From Streptacidiphilus jeojiense (GTDB lineage: Bacteria; Actinomycetota; Actinomycetes; Streptomycetales; Streptomycetaceae), in contig NZ_JOEH01000019.1 of NCBI RefSeq assembly GCF_000719095.1, positions 217,972 through 281,971 of the forward strand: DNA of 64,000 nucleotides, given 5' to 3'. Of the stretch, positions 8,971 through 18,274 are shown one piece after another (positions within the stretch are counted from its first letter, which is position 1; each line of letters opens with the position of its first letter). A program made the position numbers and the translations under genes. The notes under the pieces are model-generated. The model was given only the letters and a program-made list of their open reading frames with translations. It was not told the origin of the DNA and did no database searches.

Positions 8971-9876
8971 TCAGGACTTTAGCCAGTCGGCGGACAGCTC
9001 GCCCTCCGCGACGATCACCGCGGGCCCGGTCATCTCGACGACGCCGTCCACCCGTTCGGTGATCACCAGCCGGCCGCCGGGGACGTCCACGGTGTAGGTG
9101 ACCGGCTGCCCGGTCACCGCCGGGTCGGCGCCGTCCCTGCGTGCGGCGGCGACCATGACCGCGCAGGCGCCGGTGCCGCAGGAGCGGGTCTCCCCGGAGC
9201 CGCGCTCGTGCACCCGCATGGCGACGTGGCGCGGCCCGCGGTCCACCACGAACTCCACGTTGACACCGGTCGGGTAGGCCGAGGCGGGCTCGACGGACGG
9301 GGTCGCGTACAGGTTCCCGGCCTGCGCGAGGTCGTCCACGAAGGCCACCGCGTGCGGATTGCCCATGTTGACGTTGAGCGCGGGCCAGTCGTACTCCCCC
9401 ACCGACACCGTGACGGACCCGGGCCCGGGCAGTTCGGCCCGTCCCATCCGCACGGTGACCTCGCCGGGCGCGCCGGGCCGGTCGGCCGCGACGTGGACCT
9501 GGCGTACGCCCGCACGGGTGGCCACCGCCAGCTCGCCGCTCTTGGCCAGGCCGGCCAGTACCAGGTAGCGGGCGAAGACCCGGACGCCGTTGCCGCACAT
9601 CTCGGCCACGCTGCCGTCGGAGTTGCGGTAGTCCATGAACCACTCCGCCTCGGCGGCCATCGGCAGCGCCTCGGGGTGGGCGGCCGAGCGCACCACCCGC
9701 AGCACCCCGTCCGCGCCGATCCCGGCCCGCCGGTCGCACAGCCGGGCGACCAGGGCGGGCGGCAGGTCGAGGACGCCGTCCGGGTCGGGCAGGATGACGA
9801 AGTCGTTCTCGGTCCCATGGCCCTTGAGGAACCTGGGGCCGCTGACGACTCGCCGACTGTTCAAGATCTCGCTCAC
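8971..9876 (-). CDS. dapF: Diaminopimelate epimerase
   Basis: Converts LL- to meso-diaminopimelate for lysine synthesis; in streptomycetes LL-DAP is also the wall diamino acid, so the enzyme mainly serves lysine. The 301-residue protein shows KGHGTENDFV at the N-terminus, one catalytic cysteine in EMCGNGVR (near residue 92) and the second in SCGTGACA (near residue 230). GTG 9876 is the likely start although its purine-rich GGAGGG directly touches it; a TTG at 9864 is the alternative. A membrane-protein gene ends 41 bases upstream on the same strand. Confidence 0.93.
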   Translation of the reverse strand: MSEILNSRRVVSGPRFLKGHGTENDFVILPDPDGVLDLPPALVARLCDRRAGIGADGVLRVVRSAAHPEALPMAAEAEWFMDYRNSDGSVAEMCGNGVRVFARYLVLAGLAKSGELAVATRAGVRQVHVAADRPGAPGEVTVRMGRAELPGPGSVTVSVGEYDWPALNVNMGNPHAVAFVDDLAQAGNLYATPSVEPASAYPTGVNVEFVVDRGPRHVAMRVHERGSGETRSCGTGACAVMVAAARRDGADPAVTGQPVTYTVDVPGGRLVITERVDGVVEMTGPAVIVAEGELSADWLKS

Positions 9877-9917
9877 CCCTCCATCGTAGGGGGAGCCGCC
9901 CCGGGCCGGACTCCCGC

Positions 9918-10415
9918 TCAGGCGCCGATGCGGGCGACCCGCCACCAGCCCAGCGCCAGCGCCAGCGCCACCAACGCGGCGTAGGCGAGCAGGGCGCGCC
10001 AGCCGGCCCGGCGCCCCGAACCCTGCCGGGGCAGGCCCGGCCAGGCGTAGCCGGCCCGGCGGGCGGCCATGCCGCCCCATCCGGCCGAGGCGGTGGTCAG
10101 CAGCAGCCCGAGCATGCCCACGAACCGGCCGGCGTCCCCGGACTGGAAGGCCAGCGGAAAGGCGAAGAGCAGCGAGCCGAGGATGGCAAGGGCGGCGATG
10201 GGGATGATCTGCCAGAGCCGGAGCAGGCCCGCGGGACGCAGTTCCCGGCCTTCGAGCGCGGCCTCGGCGACACTGTCGGCCGGCGGCAGCGGTGTCAGTT
10301 CCGACCGCGGCCGCTTGGAGAGGTCGATCAGCGCCGGGTGCGGCAGGGGCGGTCCGTCGATACCGAAGGGGTCGTCCGGAAGACGATGGGTTTCGGGGCC
10401 GGTATCCATCGACAC
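9918..10415 (-). CDS. Hypothetical small membrane protein
   Basis: About 165 residues with a polar proline-rich N-terminus and three hydrophobic segments in the C-terminal half (beginning LLRLWQIIPIAAL, FVGMLGLLLTT and LLAYAALVALAL), so an integral membrane protein of unknown function. GTG 10415 is taken as start with GGGAGG 4 bases upstream; ATG 10409 is equally possible. It lies between miaA and dapF on the same strand. The roughly 280 bases upstream (10416-10695) hold nothing that I can support as a gene. Confidence 0.7.
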   Translation of the reverse strand: MSMDTGPETHRLPDDPFGIDGPPLPHPALIDLSKRPRSELTPLPPADSVAEAALEGRELRPAGLLRLWQIIPIAALAILGSLLFAFPLAFQSGDAGRFVGMLGLLLTTASAGWGGMAARRAGYAWPGLPRQGSGRRAGWRALLAYAALVALALALGWWRVARIGA

Positions 10416-10695
10416 GCGGCCTCCCTGGCGATTGGTGCCGGTGGTGATCCACGACGGCGGAATGTCTCCCTCAGAGCTCGATGATGGCACGTGGGCACCG
10501 GCCGACCATGCTCTCCAGGGCCGGATCGGTGATCCGTGGCCATGACGTGATCAGCCCGTAACCGCCAGCCCCCGCAAGGCTCCACGCGTACACCCGGATG
10601 TGCGCCGGGGGCGCGCGATCCGCCGCTTCCACGCCTCTGGGCAGCGACTCTTGCTGTGCGGCGGCTGTCAGCGGCCACCCGTCGGGCGCCCGGCC

Positions 10696-11625
10696 TCAGC
10701 CTCCGGCCACCAGCTCCAGCGAACGGCGCAGCAGCTCCGAGCCGTCGGCCGCGTCCTCCGGGCCGAGCCAGTGCACCCGGGGGTCCCGGCGGAACCAGGA
10801 CTCCTGCCGCCGGGCGAAGCGCTTGGTGGCCCGCACGGTCTCCTCGCGCGCCTCCCGCTCGCCGCACTCCCCGTCCAGTTGGGCCAGTGCCTGCCGGTAC
10901 CCGAGGGCCCTGGAGGCGGTACGGCCCTCGCGCAGCCCGGCCGCCGAGAGCTTCTCCACCTCGGCGACGAGTCCGGACTCCCACATCCGGTCGACCCGCA
11001 GGGCGATCCGCCGGTCCAGTTCCGGCCGCGGCACCAGCACGCCGATCTGCACCGCGTCGTAGACCGAGTCATGGCCCGGCAGATTGGCGGTGAAGGGCTT
11101 CCCGGTGATCTCCACGACCTCCAGGGCCCGGACGATGCGCCGCCCGTTGGAGGGCAGGATGGCCTGTGCCGCGGGCGGGTCCAACTCGGCCAGCCTGCGG
11201 TGCAGTTCGCCCGGTCCGACCAGGTCCAGCTGCTGCTCCAGCCGGGCCCGCACCACCGGGTCGGTGCCCGGGAACTCGAGTTCGTCGATGGCGGCGCGGA
11301 CGTACAGTCCCGAGCCGCCGACCAGTACCGGGGTACGCCCCTGGGCGAGCAGCGCGTCGATGGTCGCCCGCGCCATCCGCTGGTACTCGGCCACGCTGGC
11401 GGCGACCGTCACGTCCCAGACGTCCAGCAGGTGGTGCGGGACGCCCTGGCGCTCCTCGACGGTGAGCTTGGCGGTGCCGATGTCCATGCCCCGGTACAGC
11501 TGCATGGAGTCGGTGTTGACCACCTCGCCGCCGAGCTCCCTGGCCAGGGCCACGCCGAGGTCCGACTTGCCTGCGGCGGTGGCGCCGACGACGGCGATGA
11601 CACGGGGTGCGCGGGGGTTGTTCAC
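10696..11625 (-). CDS. miaA: tRNA dimethylallyltransferase
   Basis: Adds a dimethylallyl group to A37 of tRNAs reading codons that start with U, producing i6A37. The P-loop is GATAAGKS near residue 15, followed by NTDSMQLYRGMDIGTAKL, LVGGSGLYVRA and the C-terminal TKRFARRQESWFR motif, all typical. About 309 residues. The GTG at 11625 has GGGAGA 8 bases upstream; an extension to 11664 is possible but lacks a ribosome site. MiaB, which methylthiolates the same nucleotide, is encoded 1.1 kb away on the same strand. Confidence 0.94.
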   Translation of the reverse strand: MNNPRAPRVIAVVGATAAGKSDLGVALARELGGEVVNTDSMQLYRGMDIGTAKLTVEERQGVPHHLLDVWDVTVAASVAEYQRMARATIDALLAQGRTPVLVGGSGLYVRAAIDELEFPGTDPVVRARLEQQLDLVGPGELHRRLAELDPPAAQAILPSNGRRIVRALEVVEITGKPFTANLPGHDSVYDAVQIGVLVPRPELDRRIALRVDRMWESGLVAEVEKLSAAGLREGRTASRALGYRQALAQLDGECGEREAREETVRATKRFARRQESWFRRDPRVHWLGPEDAADGSELLRRSLELVAGG

Positions 11626-11764
11626 CCGACAAGTCTCCCAAACGCACGCATGCACCCGCTCCACAGCTGCACCGTGCGGTGATCGACAGTACGGTGTGCC
11701 TAAGTACGGGCGTTTTGTCCAGGTAATCGGCCAGGCCGCCCCGGCCCGCTACGCAGGAGCAATC

Positions 11765-12028
11765 ATGGGTCTCTCGGACACTCTGAAAGGCGCGCTCGGT
11801 CAGGCCAAGGAGAAGGCCACCGAGTTCGCCGAGAAGCACAACTCGACCATCGACTCCGGCCTGGACAAGGTCGGCGAGATGGCCGACAAGGCCACCAAGG
11901 GCAAGTACAGCGACAAGATCACCACGGGCCGCGACAAGGCCAAGGAGGCCCTGGACAAGGTCCACCACGAGCCGGGCACCACGGTCCAGGGCGAGACCGT
12001 GGAGCGCGAGGACCCGCCTGCGTCCTGA
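11765..12028 (+). CDS. Small antitoxin-like (MT0933/Rv0909 family) protein
   Basis: An 87-residue, highly charged and probably helical protein beginning MGLSDTLKGALGQAKEKATE and ending in an acidic, proline-containing tail. The Lys/Glu/Ala pattern resembles proteins annotated as MT0933-like antitoxins, which are common in actinobacteria. AGGAG sits 6 bases before the ATG. No toxin gene is adjacent: upstream is divergent miaA, downstream a convergent dioxygenase-like gene whose stop abuts this one. Antitoxin function is therefore only family-level; a stress or envelope-linked amphipathic protein is equally possible. Confidence 0.72.
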   Translation: MGLSDTLKGALGQAKEKATEFAEKHNSTIDSGLDKVGEMADKATKGKYSDKITTGRDKAKEALDKVHHEPGTTVQGETVEREDPPAS

Positions 12029-12724
12029 TCAGGTCCAGGCGGCGACGAAGTAGCCCACGCCGTACGGAGCGTCCTCGTAGAGCAGCTCGGCGTCGAGCGA
12101 ACCGGCCGCGGCACCCGCGAGCACCTGCCAGGGTGCCCGGCCGGAGGCCATGAGCTCGTACGCCAGCTCGTCGTCCAGGGTGGACAGCGCGCCGTCGGCG
12201 TCCGCCGTGGCCAGCCCGCGGGACACCACCGCGTCGAAGCCCTCGGCCCGGTCGTCCAGGTAGCCGGGGGCCTTCAGCGAGCGGCGGGCGCTGCCCTCGC
12301 CGACGACCAGCAGGCCCACCCGTCCGGCCGACTGCGCCAGCCTGACCCCGTTGGCGGCGCACAGGTCCGGTTCCAGGTAGTCGGGCACGGCCAGGCCGCG
12401 GGCCCGTCCGGCCCAGCCCGCGCGCTGCAGCAGCCAGGCCCCCACGGTGAGCGAGGCGGGCAGCGGCTCCGGGGCGCCGCCGTCGCCGAGCACCACCGAG
12501 ACGTCGACCCCGTACGGCTGGAAGGAGCCGGTGCCGCCGTCGTCGAAGCTGCTGTGCTCGGCATCGGGACCGACCACCCAGACCACCTCGGGCTCCGCCG
12601 CGAGCACCGCGCCGAGCGCGGTGTCGCAGGCGGTGCGCAGTCCGTCCAGCTCGGGTGCGGCGCCCGAGGCGACCTCGGGGACCAGCAGCGGCGGACAGGG
12701 GCAGACGGCGGCGGCGACCAGCAT
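12029..12724 (-). CDS. Class III extradiol dioxygenase-like (LigB/MEMO type) protein
   Basis: A 231-residue protein starting MLVAAAVCPCPPLLVPE, with VVGPDAEHSSF and GLAVPDYLEPDL. The fold assignment to the LigB-like/MEMO family rests on overall resemblance to actinobacterial proteins carrying that annotation; the canonical iron-binding histidine pair is not obvious, so catalysis is uncertain. It ends back-to-back with the antitoxin-like gene with no intergenic base and starts 33 bases from the end of miaB, on the same strand as miaB. Confidence 0.7.
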   Translation of the reverse strand: MLVAAAVCPCPPLLVPEVASGAAPELDGLRTACDTALGAVLAAEPEVVWVVGPDAEHSSFDDGGTGSFQPYGVDVSVVLGDGGAPEPLPASLTVGAWLLQRAGWAGRARGLAVPDYLEPDLCAANGVRLAQSAGRVGLLVVGEGSARRSLKAPGYLDDRAEGFDAVVSRGLATADADGALSTLDDELAYELMASGRAPWQVLAGAAAGSLDAELLYEDAPYGVGYFVAAWT

Positions 12725-12757
12725 GGGTCCGACCCTACCGTCGTCCGGCCGTGCGGT

Positions 12758-14251
12758 TCAGCGGCAGCTCGGGGCCTCGGCCAGCGGCAGCGGTGCCGGG
12801 ACGCCGACGGACGGCAACCCCAGCATCACCCCGGCGGGCGCCGGCGGAGCCGCCTGCCGCCGCTCCCAGGCGTCACCCGCACGGGTGCGCCGCACGGACA
12901 GCGGCGCGCCCTCGGCCAGCAGGTGGTGCGGAGCGGCGTAGGTGATCTCCACCTGCACCATGTCCCCGGGCCGGACGCCCTCCTCGGGGCGGGTGAAGTG
13001 GACCAGGCGGCTGTCGGGGGCACGGCCGGAGAGCCGGTCGGTGTGCTGGTCCTTGCGGCCCTCGCCCTCCGCGACCAGCACCTCCAGCACCTTGCCGACC
13101 TGCTTCTTGTTCTCCTCCCAGGAGATCTCCTCCTGGAGCGCGACCAGGCGCAGGTAGCGCTCCTGGACGACCTCCTTGGGGACCTGCCCCTCCATGTCGG
13201 CCGCGGGGGTGCCGGGCCGCTTGGAGTACTGGAAGGTGAACGCCTGGGCGAAGCGGGCCTCGCGGACCACGTGCATGGTCTGCTCGAAGTCCTCCTCGGT
13301 CTCGCCGGGGAAGCCCACGATGATGTCGGTGGAGATGGCCGCGTCGGGCATGGCCGCGCGCACCTTCTCGATGATCCCGAGGTAGCGCTCCTGCCGGTAG
13401 GACCGCTTCATGGCCCGCAGCACGCTGTCCGAGCCGGACTGCAGCGGCATGTGCAGCTGGTGCATCACGTTCGGCGTCTCCGCCATGGCCGCGATCACGT
13501 CGTCGGTGAAGTCCTTGGGGTGCGGGGAGGTGAAGCGGACCCGCTCCAGCCCGTCGATCCCGCCGCAGGCGCGCAGCAGCTTGGAGAACGCCTGCCGGTC
13601 GCCGATGTCCTGCCCGTAGGCGTTGACGTTCTGCCCGAGCAGGGTGACCTCGACCACGCCCTCCGCGACCAGCGCCTCGACCTCGGCCAGGATGTCGCCG
13701 GTCCGGCGGTCCTTCTCCTTGCCGCGCAGCGCCGGGACGATGCAGAAGGTGCAGGTGTTGTTGCAGCCGACCGAGATCGACACCCAGGCGGCGTAGGCCG
13801 ACTCGCGCCGGGTGGGCAGCGTGGAGGGGAACACCTCCAGCGACTCCAGGATCTCGACCTGGGCCTCCTCCTGGACCCGGGCGCGTTCCAGCAGCGCGGG
13901 CAGGTGGCCGATGTTGTGGGTGCCGAAGACCACGTCGACCCAGGGGGCGCGCTTGACGATGGTCTCCCGGTCCTTCTGCGCCAGGCAGCCGCCGACCGCG
14001 ATCTGCATCCCCGGCCGGACCGCCTTGACCGACGCCAGCTGCCCCAGGTTGCCGTAGAGGTGGTTGTCGGCCTTCTCGCGCACCGCGCAGGTGTTGAACA
14101 CCACGACGTCGGCGCTGTCGCCCGACGGCGCCTTGGCGTAGCCGGCGTCCTCGAGCAGGCCGGCCAGCCGCTCGGAGTCATGGACGTTCATCTGACATCC
14201 GTGCGTGCGGATCTCATAGGTCTTGGAAGCTTCTGCGGTACCCACGCCCAC
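12758..14251 (-). CDS. miaB: tRNA-2-methylthio-N6-dimethylallyladenosine synthase
   Basis: Radical-SAM methylthiotransferase acting on i6A37 made by MiaA. The 497-residue protein has the UPF0004 domain with its three cluster cysteines (HGCQMN, NTCAVRE, GGCLAQ), the radical-SAM motif CNNTCTFC near residue 165, [10 protein letters not shown], and a TRAM domain near residues 380-455. The C-terminal 40 residues are alanine/proline-rich and not part of the family core. It is one of two methylthiotransferases in the window; the other is rimO. Confidence 0.95.
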   Translation of the reverse strand: MGVGTAEASKTYEIRTHGCQMNVHDSERLAGLLEDAGYAKAPSGDSADVVVFNTCAVREKADNHLYGNLGQLASVKAVRPGMQIAVGGCLAQKDRETIVKRAPWVDVVFGTHNIGHLPALLERARVQEEAQVEILESLEVFPSTLPTRRESAYAAWVSISVGCNNTCTFCIVPALRGKEKDRRTGDILAEVEALVAEGVVEVTLLGQNVNAYGQDIGDRQAFSKLLRACGGIDGLERVRFTSPHPKDFTDDVIAAMAETPNVMHQLHMPLQSGSDSVLRAMKRSYRQERYLGIIEKVRAAMPDAAISTDIIVGFPGETEEDFEQTMHVVREARFAQAFTFQYSKRPGTPAADMEGQVPKEVVQERYLRLVALQEEISWEENKKQVGKVLEVLVAEGEGRKDQHTDRLSGRAPDSRLVHFTRPEEGVRPGDMVQVEITYAAPHHLLAEGAPLSVRRTRAGDAWERRQAAPPAPAGVMLGLPSVGVPAPLPLAEAPSCR

Positions 14252-14346
14252 AAGGGTACGGGCAGGGCGGGGCGACCAGATCCCGAGCGGCTCCCGACCA
14301 GGTTCCGCGCTTCCCGAAGGGGGGTACGACTGGCAGGATCACCCGC

Positions 14347-15381
14347 ATGGCGGATACCTGGCGGCTCCACGACCTCCTCTCCCGAGGGGTGCGCTCGCCC
14401 GCCGTCCGGGTGCTGACCGTCATGGTGGCACTGGCCGCCGCCGCCCTCGGCTACTGGCTGGCGGCACCGCACGGGGTGGCCTACCCCAGGGGCGTGTACG
14501 GGATGGCGACCGGATCCAGCGGCGGCGTGTACGAGAAGTACGGCCAGCTACTGAAGCCCAATGTGGACCGGGACCTGCCCGGGGTGCGGCTGCGCCTGGA
14601 CTCCTCGGCCGGCGGCCCCGACAACCTGGCCAGGATCGCGAGCGGACGGGACGACTTCGGCATCGCGACGGCCGACGCGGTGGCCCACTACACCGGTCCG
14701 AACGCCGGCGAGCTGCGGGCGATGGGACGGCTCTACGACGACTACGTCCAGCTGGTGGTACCGACGGACTCCAGCATCAGGAGCGTCTCCGACCTGCGCG
14801 GCAAGAAGGTGGCGATCGGCCAGGCGAACTCCGGGGTGGCGCTGATCGCCTCGCGGATCTTCCAGGTGTCCGGGCTGGATCCGGCCAAGGGGGACCTGAC
14901 CACGGTGCCGCTGGGCATCGACGAGGCGCCGACCCAGCTCTCCCAGGGCCGGATCGACGCGTTCTTCTGGTCGGGCGGCATCCCCACCTCGGGGGTCGCC
15001 GATCTCACCGACAGCTTCCACGTCCGCCTGGTACCGCTGGGCGCCCTGGCCACCGCGCTGGACACGCTGGCCACCCAGGAGGACCCGAAGGCGCGGAACA
15101 GCCAGATCTACCGCAGCTCGACCATGCCGGCCAGTGCCTACCAGCACACCGATCCGGATGTCGCGGTCCCGACCATCGCTGTCGCCAACCTCATGGTGAC
15201 CCGGGCCGACGTCCCGCTCGGGCTGGTCCAGCGGGTGACCGCCGCGGTCATCGACAGCAGGGACTCCATCGGGAAGCAGGTCCACTCCGCGCAACTGGTG
15301 GACATCCGCTCGGCGATCTACACCGATCCGCTGCCGCTGGCGGAGGGCGCCCGCAGGTACTACGTGTCGGCCAAGCCCTGA
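14347..15381 (+). CDS. TAXI-family TRAP-type solute-binding protein
   Basis: A 344-residue protein with an uncleaved or signal-type hydrophobic N-terminus (LTVMVALAAAALGYWLAA, about residues 23-40) followed by a periplasmic-type binding domain with MATGSSGGVYEKYG, SAGGPDNLARIASG, IGQANSGVALIA and DAFFWSGG, which are hallmarks of the TAXI subgroup. Such proteins normally deliver a carboxylate or amino acid to a DctM-like permease. No permease is adjacent, so it may be a sensor input or act with a distant transporter. AGGA lies about 8 bases before the ATG. A MerR gene converges from the right. Confidence 0.85.
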   Translation: MADTWRLHDLLSRGVRSPAVRVLTVMVALAAAALGYWLAAPHGVAYPRGVYGMATGSSGGVYEKYGQLLKPNVDRDLPGVRLRLDSSAGGPDNLARIASGRDDFGIATADAVAHYTGPNAGELRAMGRLYDDYVQLVVPTDSSIRSVSDLRGKKVAIGQANSGVALIASRIFQVSGLDPAKGDLTTVPLGIDEAPTQLSQGRIDAFFWSGGIPTSGVADLTDSFHVRLVPLGALATALDTLATQEDPKARNSQIYRSSTMPASAYQHTDPDVAVPTIAVANLMVTRADVPLGLVQRVTAAVIDSRDSIGKQVHSAQLVDIRSAIYTDPLPLAEGARRYYVSAKP

Positions 15382-15389
15382 GTCCGGTC

Positions 15390-16235
15390 CTACCCGTCGG
15401 TGTCAGGGACGCCGCCGCCCTGGCCGCCGCGATCGGTGCTGCCGCCCAACTCGTGCTGCACCATCTCGCGCAGCGGTCCGCTCACCGCGGCGTCCAGCAG
15501 CCGGGTGGCCTCCACCCGCATGGCCCTGGCCAGCTCGGCGTCGACCACCGACTGGGCCAGCGGCCGCAGCCGGCGCACCGTGCCGATCGCCTCGGCCGCC
15601 TCGGCGTCGCCCAGTTGGTGTCCCGCGTAGCGGACGAAGACGTGGACGGCGCTGAACTCGACGAAGCGGCGCGCGAGATGGTCGATGTCGCCGCGGAGCT
15701 CCTCCAGGTGGGCGACGATCGCGGGCAGCGGGACGCCCAGCTCGTGCAGTTCCACCGCGACGGCGAGCAGCCCAGGGCTGGGCACCAGGAACCGGTCCGC
15801 CTCGGCCGGGTCCACCAGCGGCGGTTCCGGTTCGAGCACCCCGAGCCGGACCGCGTCGGCTATCGCCTGCTGGTCCTCCACCCCGTGGAAGGAGGCCACC
15901 AGTGCCTCCCGGCTGATCCGCTCGGCGGCCTCGTCCGTCCAGGGTGCGGTGACCTCGGCGACCAGGCCGAGGACGCCGCCCAGGCCGCGGCCGCTCTCCC
16001 AGGCGTCCAGGAGTTCCTTGATGCCGGCCAGGGTGTGCCCGCGGTCCAGCAGTTGGGCGATCAGCCGCAGCCGTTCCAGGTGCTCGTGCTGGTAGACGTT
16101 GGCGCGTCCGCGCCGGTCCGCCGGGGGGAGCAGGCCGCGGTCCTGGTAGGCGCGCACATTGCGGACGGTGGTTCCCGCCGCCCGGGCGAGGTCGTCGATC
16201 CGGTACTCCGCGCGCCGTTTGGGCACCGTCGTCAC
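15390..16235 (-). CDS. MerR-family transcriptional regulator
   Basis: About 281 residues. The N-terminal MerR winged helix reads YRIDDLARAAGTTVRNVRAYQ, with RGRANVYQHEHLERLRLIAQLLDRG after it. The C-terminal 180 residues form a long helical ligand or dimer domain without metal-binding cysteines, so a metal sensor is unlikely. The GTG start at 16235 has GGAGGAG 6 bases upstream; the longer frame to 16460 would begin in the neighbouring hydrolase. The gene converges on the TAXI protein gene with 8 bases between stops. Confidence 0.87.
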   Translation of the reverse strand: MTTVPKRRAEYRIDDLARAAGTTVRNVRAYQDRGLLPPADRRGRANVYQHEHLERLRLIAQLLDRGHTLAGIKELLDAWESGRGLGGVLGLVAEVTAPWTDEAAERISREALVASFHGVEDQQAIADAVRLGVLEPEPPLVDPAEADRFLVPSPGLLAVAVELHELGVPLPAIVAHLEELRGDIDHLARRFVEFSAVHVFVRYAGHQLGDAEAAEAIGTVRRLRPLAQSVVDAELARAMRVEATRLLDAAVSGPLREMVQHELGGSTDRGGQGGGVPDTDG

Positions 16236-16288
16236 GTCGTGCTCCTCCACTCCCCCGGCCGGGCCCGGCCCAGACCTGCATCGGCCCG

Positions 16289-17245
16289 CTAGCGCGGAAC
16301 CGAGCGTACCGCCGGTTTCGGCGGCCGTGTGGGCCAGGGGACGAGGCCGGAGCGCACTTCGTCGACGAAGTCGGCGATCAGTTCGGCCAGCTGGTCCGGC
16401 CGGGTCAGCGGGAGCCAGTGGCCCGCACGGACGGTGCGCCGACGGAGTACCGGAGCCCACTGTTCGAGATCGTCGTAGAGATGCGGCGACAGATAGGGAT
16501 CACGCAGCGGGACGATCAACTGGACCGGGACGGTGGCGATCCGGTCCTGTCGCGGCCGCCGCGTCAGGGGGCGGACATTGGCCCGGTAGAGCCAGGTGCC
16601 GTTGGCCGCGTCCGCACCCAGGGTGTCCGAGGGGCGGTCGTCGGCCACCGGCAGCCGCTCCATGGCCCGGCGCAGCGCGGGCCAGCACCGCCCCAGCGGA
16701 CCGCGCCAGAGCAGTTCGGGCAGCCGGGGCAGCTGGAACGCGTAGATGTACCAGGAGCGCATCCCCTGTCCGGCCGCCTGGACCAGGTGACGGAGGGTGG
16801 GACGGCGCAGCCGGGCCCGCAGCCACAGGGCGAAGTGGTCCAGGCAGGGACCGGAGATGCTGGTGAACGAGGCGAGGCCGCCGCACAGCCGGGGCGAGGT
16901 GGCGAACTCCCAGCCCTGGACCGAGCCCCAGTCGTGGCCGACCAGGTGGACCGGGCCGTACGGAGCCAGGGCGTCGAGGACCGCGAGGAAGTCGTCCTCC
17001 AGCCGTTCCAGCAGGTAGTTCTCGGCCCGTGGAGCTGGCGCGGTGGACCGTCCGGCACCGCGGACGTCGTAGGCGACGACGTGGTAGCGGTCCGCGAGCC
17101 GGCTCATCACCGGCTCCCAGACCCGCTTGCAGTCGGGGTAGCCGTGCAGGAAGACCAGCGTGGGCCTGGTGGCGTCGCCGGCCTCGACGACGTCCAGCTC
17201 CACCTCGCCCGAGGACACTCGGTGCCCGACGGCTCCGGGGATCAT
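16289..17245 (-). CDS. Alpha/beta hydrolase (epoxide hydrolase-like)
   Basis: About 318 residues with the alpha/beta hydrolase signatures FLHGYPDCKRVWEPV, AYDVRGAGRST and the nucleophile elbow GHDWGS (aspartate nucleophile), plus GHWLPLTRPDQ with the catalytic histidine near the C-terminus. An Asp nucleophile places it with epoxide hydrolases and haloalkane dehalogenases. It resembles the N-terminal half of the bifunctional EphD-type proteins, but no short-chain dehydrogenase half follows. ATG 17245 is chosen over upstream in-frame starts because of GGGAGC ahead of it. It is divergent from the methyltransferase, with a palindrome between them. Confidence 0.85.
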   Translation of the reverse strand: MIPGAVGHRVSSGEVELDVVEAGDATRPTLVFLHGYPDCKRVWEPVMSRLADRYHVVAYDVRGAGRSTAPAPRAENYLLERLEDDFLAVLDALAPYGPVHLVGHDWGSVQGWEFATSPRLCGGLASFTSISGPCLDHFALWLRARLRRPTLRHLVQAAGQGMRSWYIYAFQLPRLPELLWRGPLGRCWPALRRAMERLPVADDRPSDTLGADAANGTWLYRANVRPLTRRPRQDRIATVPVQLIVPLRDPYLSPHLYDDLEQWAPVLRRRTVRAGHWLPLTRPDQLAELIADFVDEVRSGLVPWPTRPPKPAVRSVPR

Positions 17246-17335
17246 CGCCGCTCCCTTCCGCCGTGCGGTCGTCTGCCACGCGCCAATGTGCCAGTGGGTG
17301 CTGGCGTGGTCAAGGACTGCGCCGGGCCAATTCAC

Positions 17336-17354
17336 CGTCTCGATATACGAGACG
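17336..17354. promoter_or_regulatory. Palindromic operator-like site
   Basis: CGTCTCG-ATATA-CGAGACG is a perfect 7-bp inverted repeat in the 187-base gap between the divergent hydrolase and methyltransferase genes. The form is typical of TetR-family operators, but no TetR gene is next to it; the nearest regulators are the MerR gene at 15390 and the two-component system at 18275. Confidence 0.6.
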
Positions 17355-17432
17355 AATCTTCTCAGCCAGAGAGACAGTGCCTAGAGTCCCGGACATCGGA
17401 AGTTCCACTGACGCACCGACAGGGAGACGACC

Positions 17433-18239
17433 ATGAGCAGCAAGGCCACCTACACCCACGGCTTCCACCCCTCCGTGCTGCGCTCGCACAGCTGGCGCAC
17501 CGCGGCCAACTCCGCGGCCTACCTGGTACCGGAACTGAAACCGGGTCAGGAGCTGCTGGACGTCGGCTGCGGCCCGGGCACCATCACCGCCGACCTGGCC
17601 GGGTTGGTGGCTCCGGGCCGGGTCACCGCCGTGGACAGCTCCGCCGAGGTGGTGGCGCAGGCCGAGCGGACGGCGGCGGAGGCCGGGGTCGAGGGCATCG
17701 CCTTCGCGACCGCTGACATCCATCAACTGCCCTATCCGGACGACTCCTTCGACGTGGTCCACGCCCACCAGGTGCTGCAGCACGTGGCCGACCCGGTCCA
17801 GGCGCTGCGGGAGATGCGCCGGGTCTGCCGCCCGGGCGGGGTGGTCGCGGCGCGCGACTCCGACTACGCCGCCTTCACCTGGTTCCCGGCCCGCCCCGAG
17901 CTGGACGAGTGGAACGCGCTGTACCACCGCGTCGCCCGGAGCAACGGCGGGGAGCCCGAGGCGGGGCGGATGCTGCGGTCCTGGGCACGGGCGGCCGGCT
18001 TCGAGCGGATCCAGTCCGGATCCGGCACCTGGTGCTACGCCTCCGACGAGGAACGTGCCTGGTGGGGCGGGATGTGGGCGGAGCGGATCAGCTCGTCGGC
18101 GATCGCCGCCCAGGCGCTGGCCGAGGGCTTCGCCACCGAGGCGGACCTGCAGCGGATCTCGGCCGGATGGAGCGGCTGGGCCGCCGACCCGGACGGCTGG
18201 TTCAGCGTGCTGCACGGTGAACTGCTGTGCCGCGTCTGA
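17433..18239 (+). CDS. Class I SAM-dependent methyltransferase
   Basis: 268 residues with the UbiE/Coq5-like fold: motif I LLDVGCGPGTITADLA (near residues 41-56), the acidic end of strand 2 VTAVDSSAEVV, and DSFDVVHAHQVLQHVADPVQALREMRRVCRPGG, which contains motifs II and III. The substrate is not indicated. GGGAGACGACC precedes the ATG. It stands alone on the plus strand, divergent from an alpha/beta hydrolase. Confidence 0.88.
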   Translation: MSSKATYTHGFHPSVLRSHSWRTAANSAAYLVPELKPGQELLDVGCGPGTITADLAGLVAPGRVTAVDSSAEVVAQAERTAAEAGVEGIAFATADIHQLPYPDDSFDVVHAHQVLQHVADPVQALREMRRVCRPGGVVAARDSDYAAFTWFPARPELDEWNALYHRVARSNGGEPEAGRMLRSWARAAGFERIQSGSGTWCYASDEERAWWGGMWAERISSSAIAAQALAEGFATEADLQRISAGWSGWAADPDGWFSVLHGELLCRV

Positions 18240-18274
18240 CCGTTCGGCAGGTCAACCGCGGAGGCGGCAGTCGG

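Noticed and set aside
10416..10695. Possible small genes in the gap between miaA and the membrane-protein gene.
   Set aside because: All frames are Arg/Pro/Ser-rich, without ribosome sites or homology.
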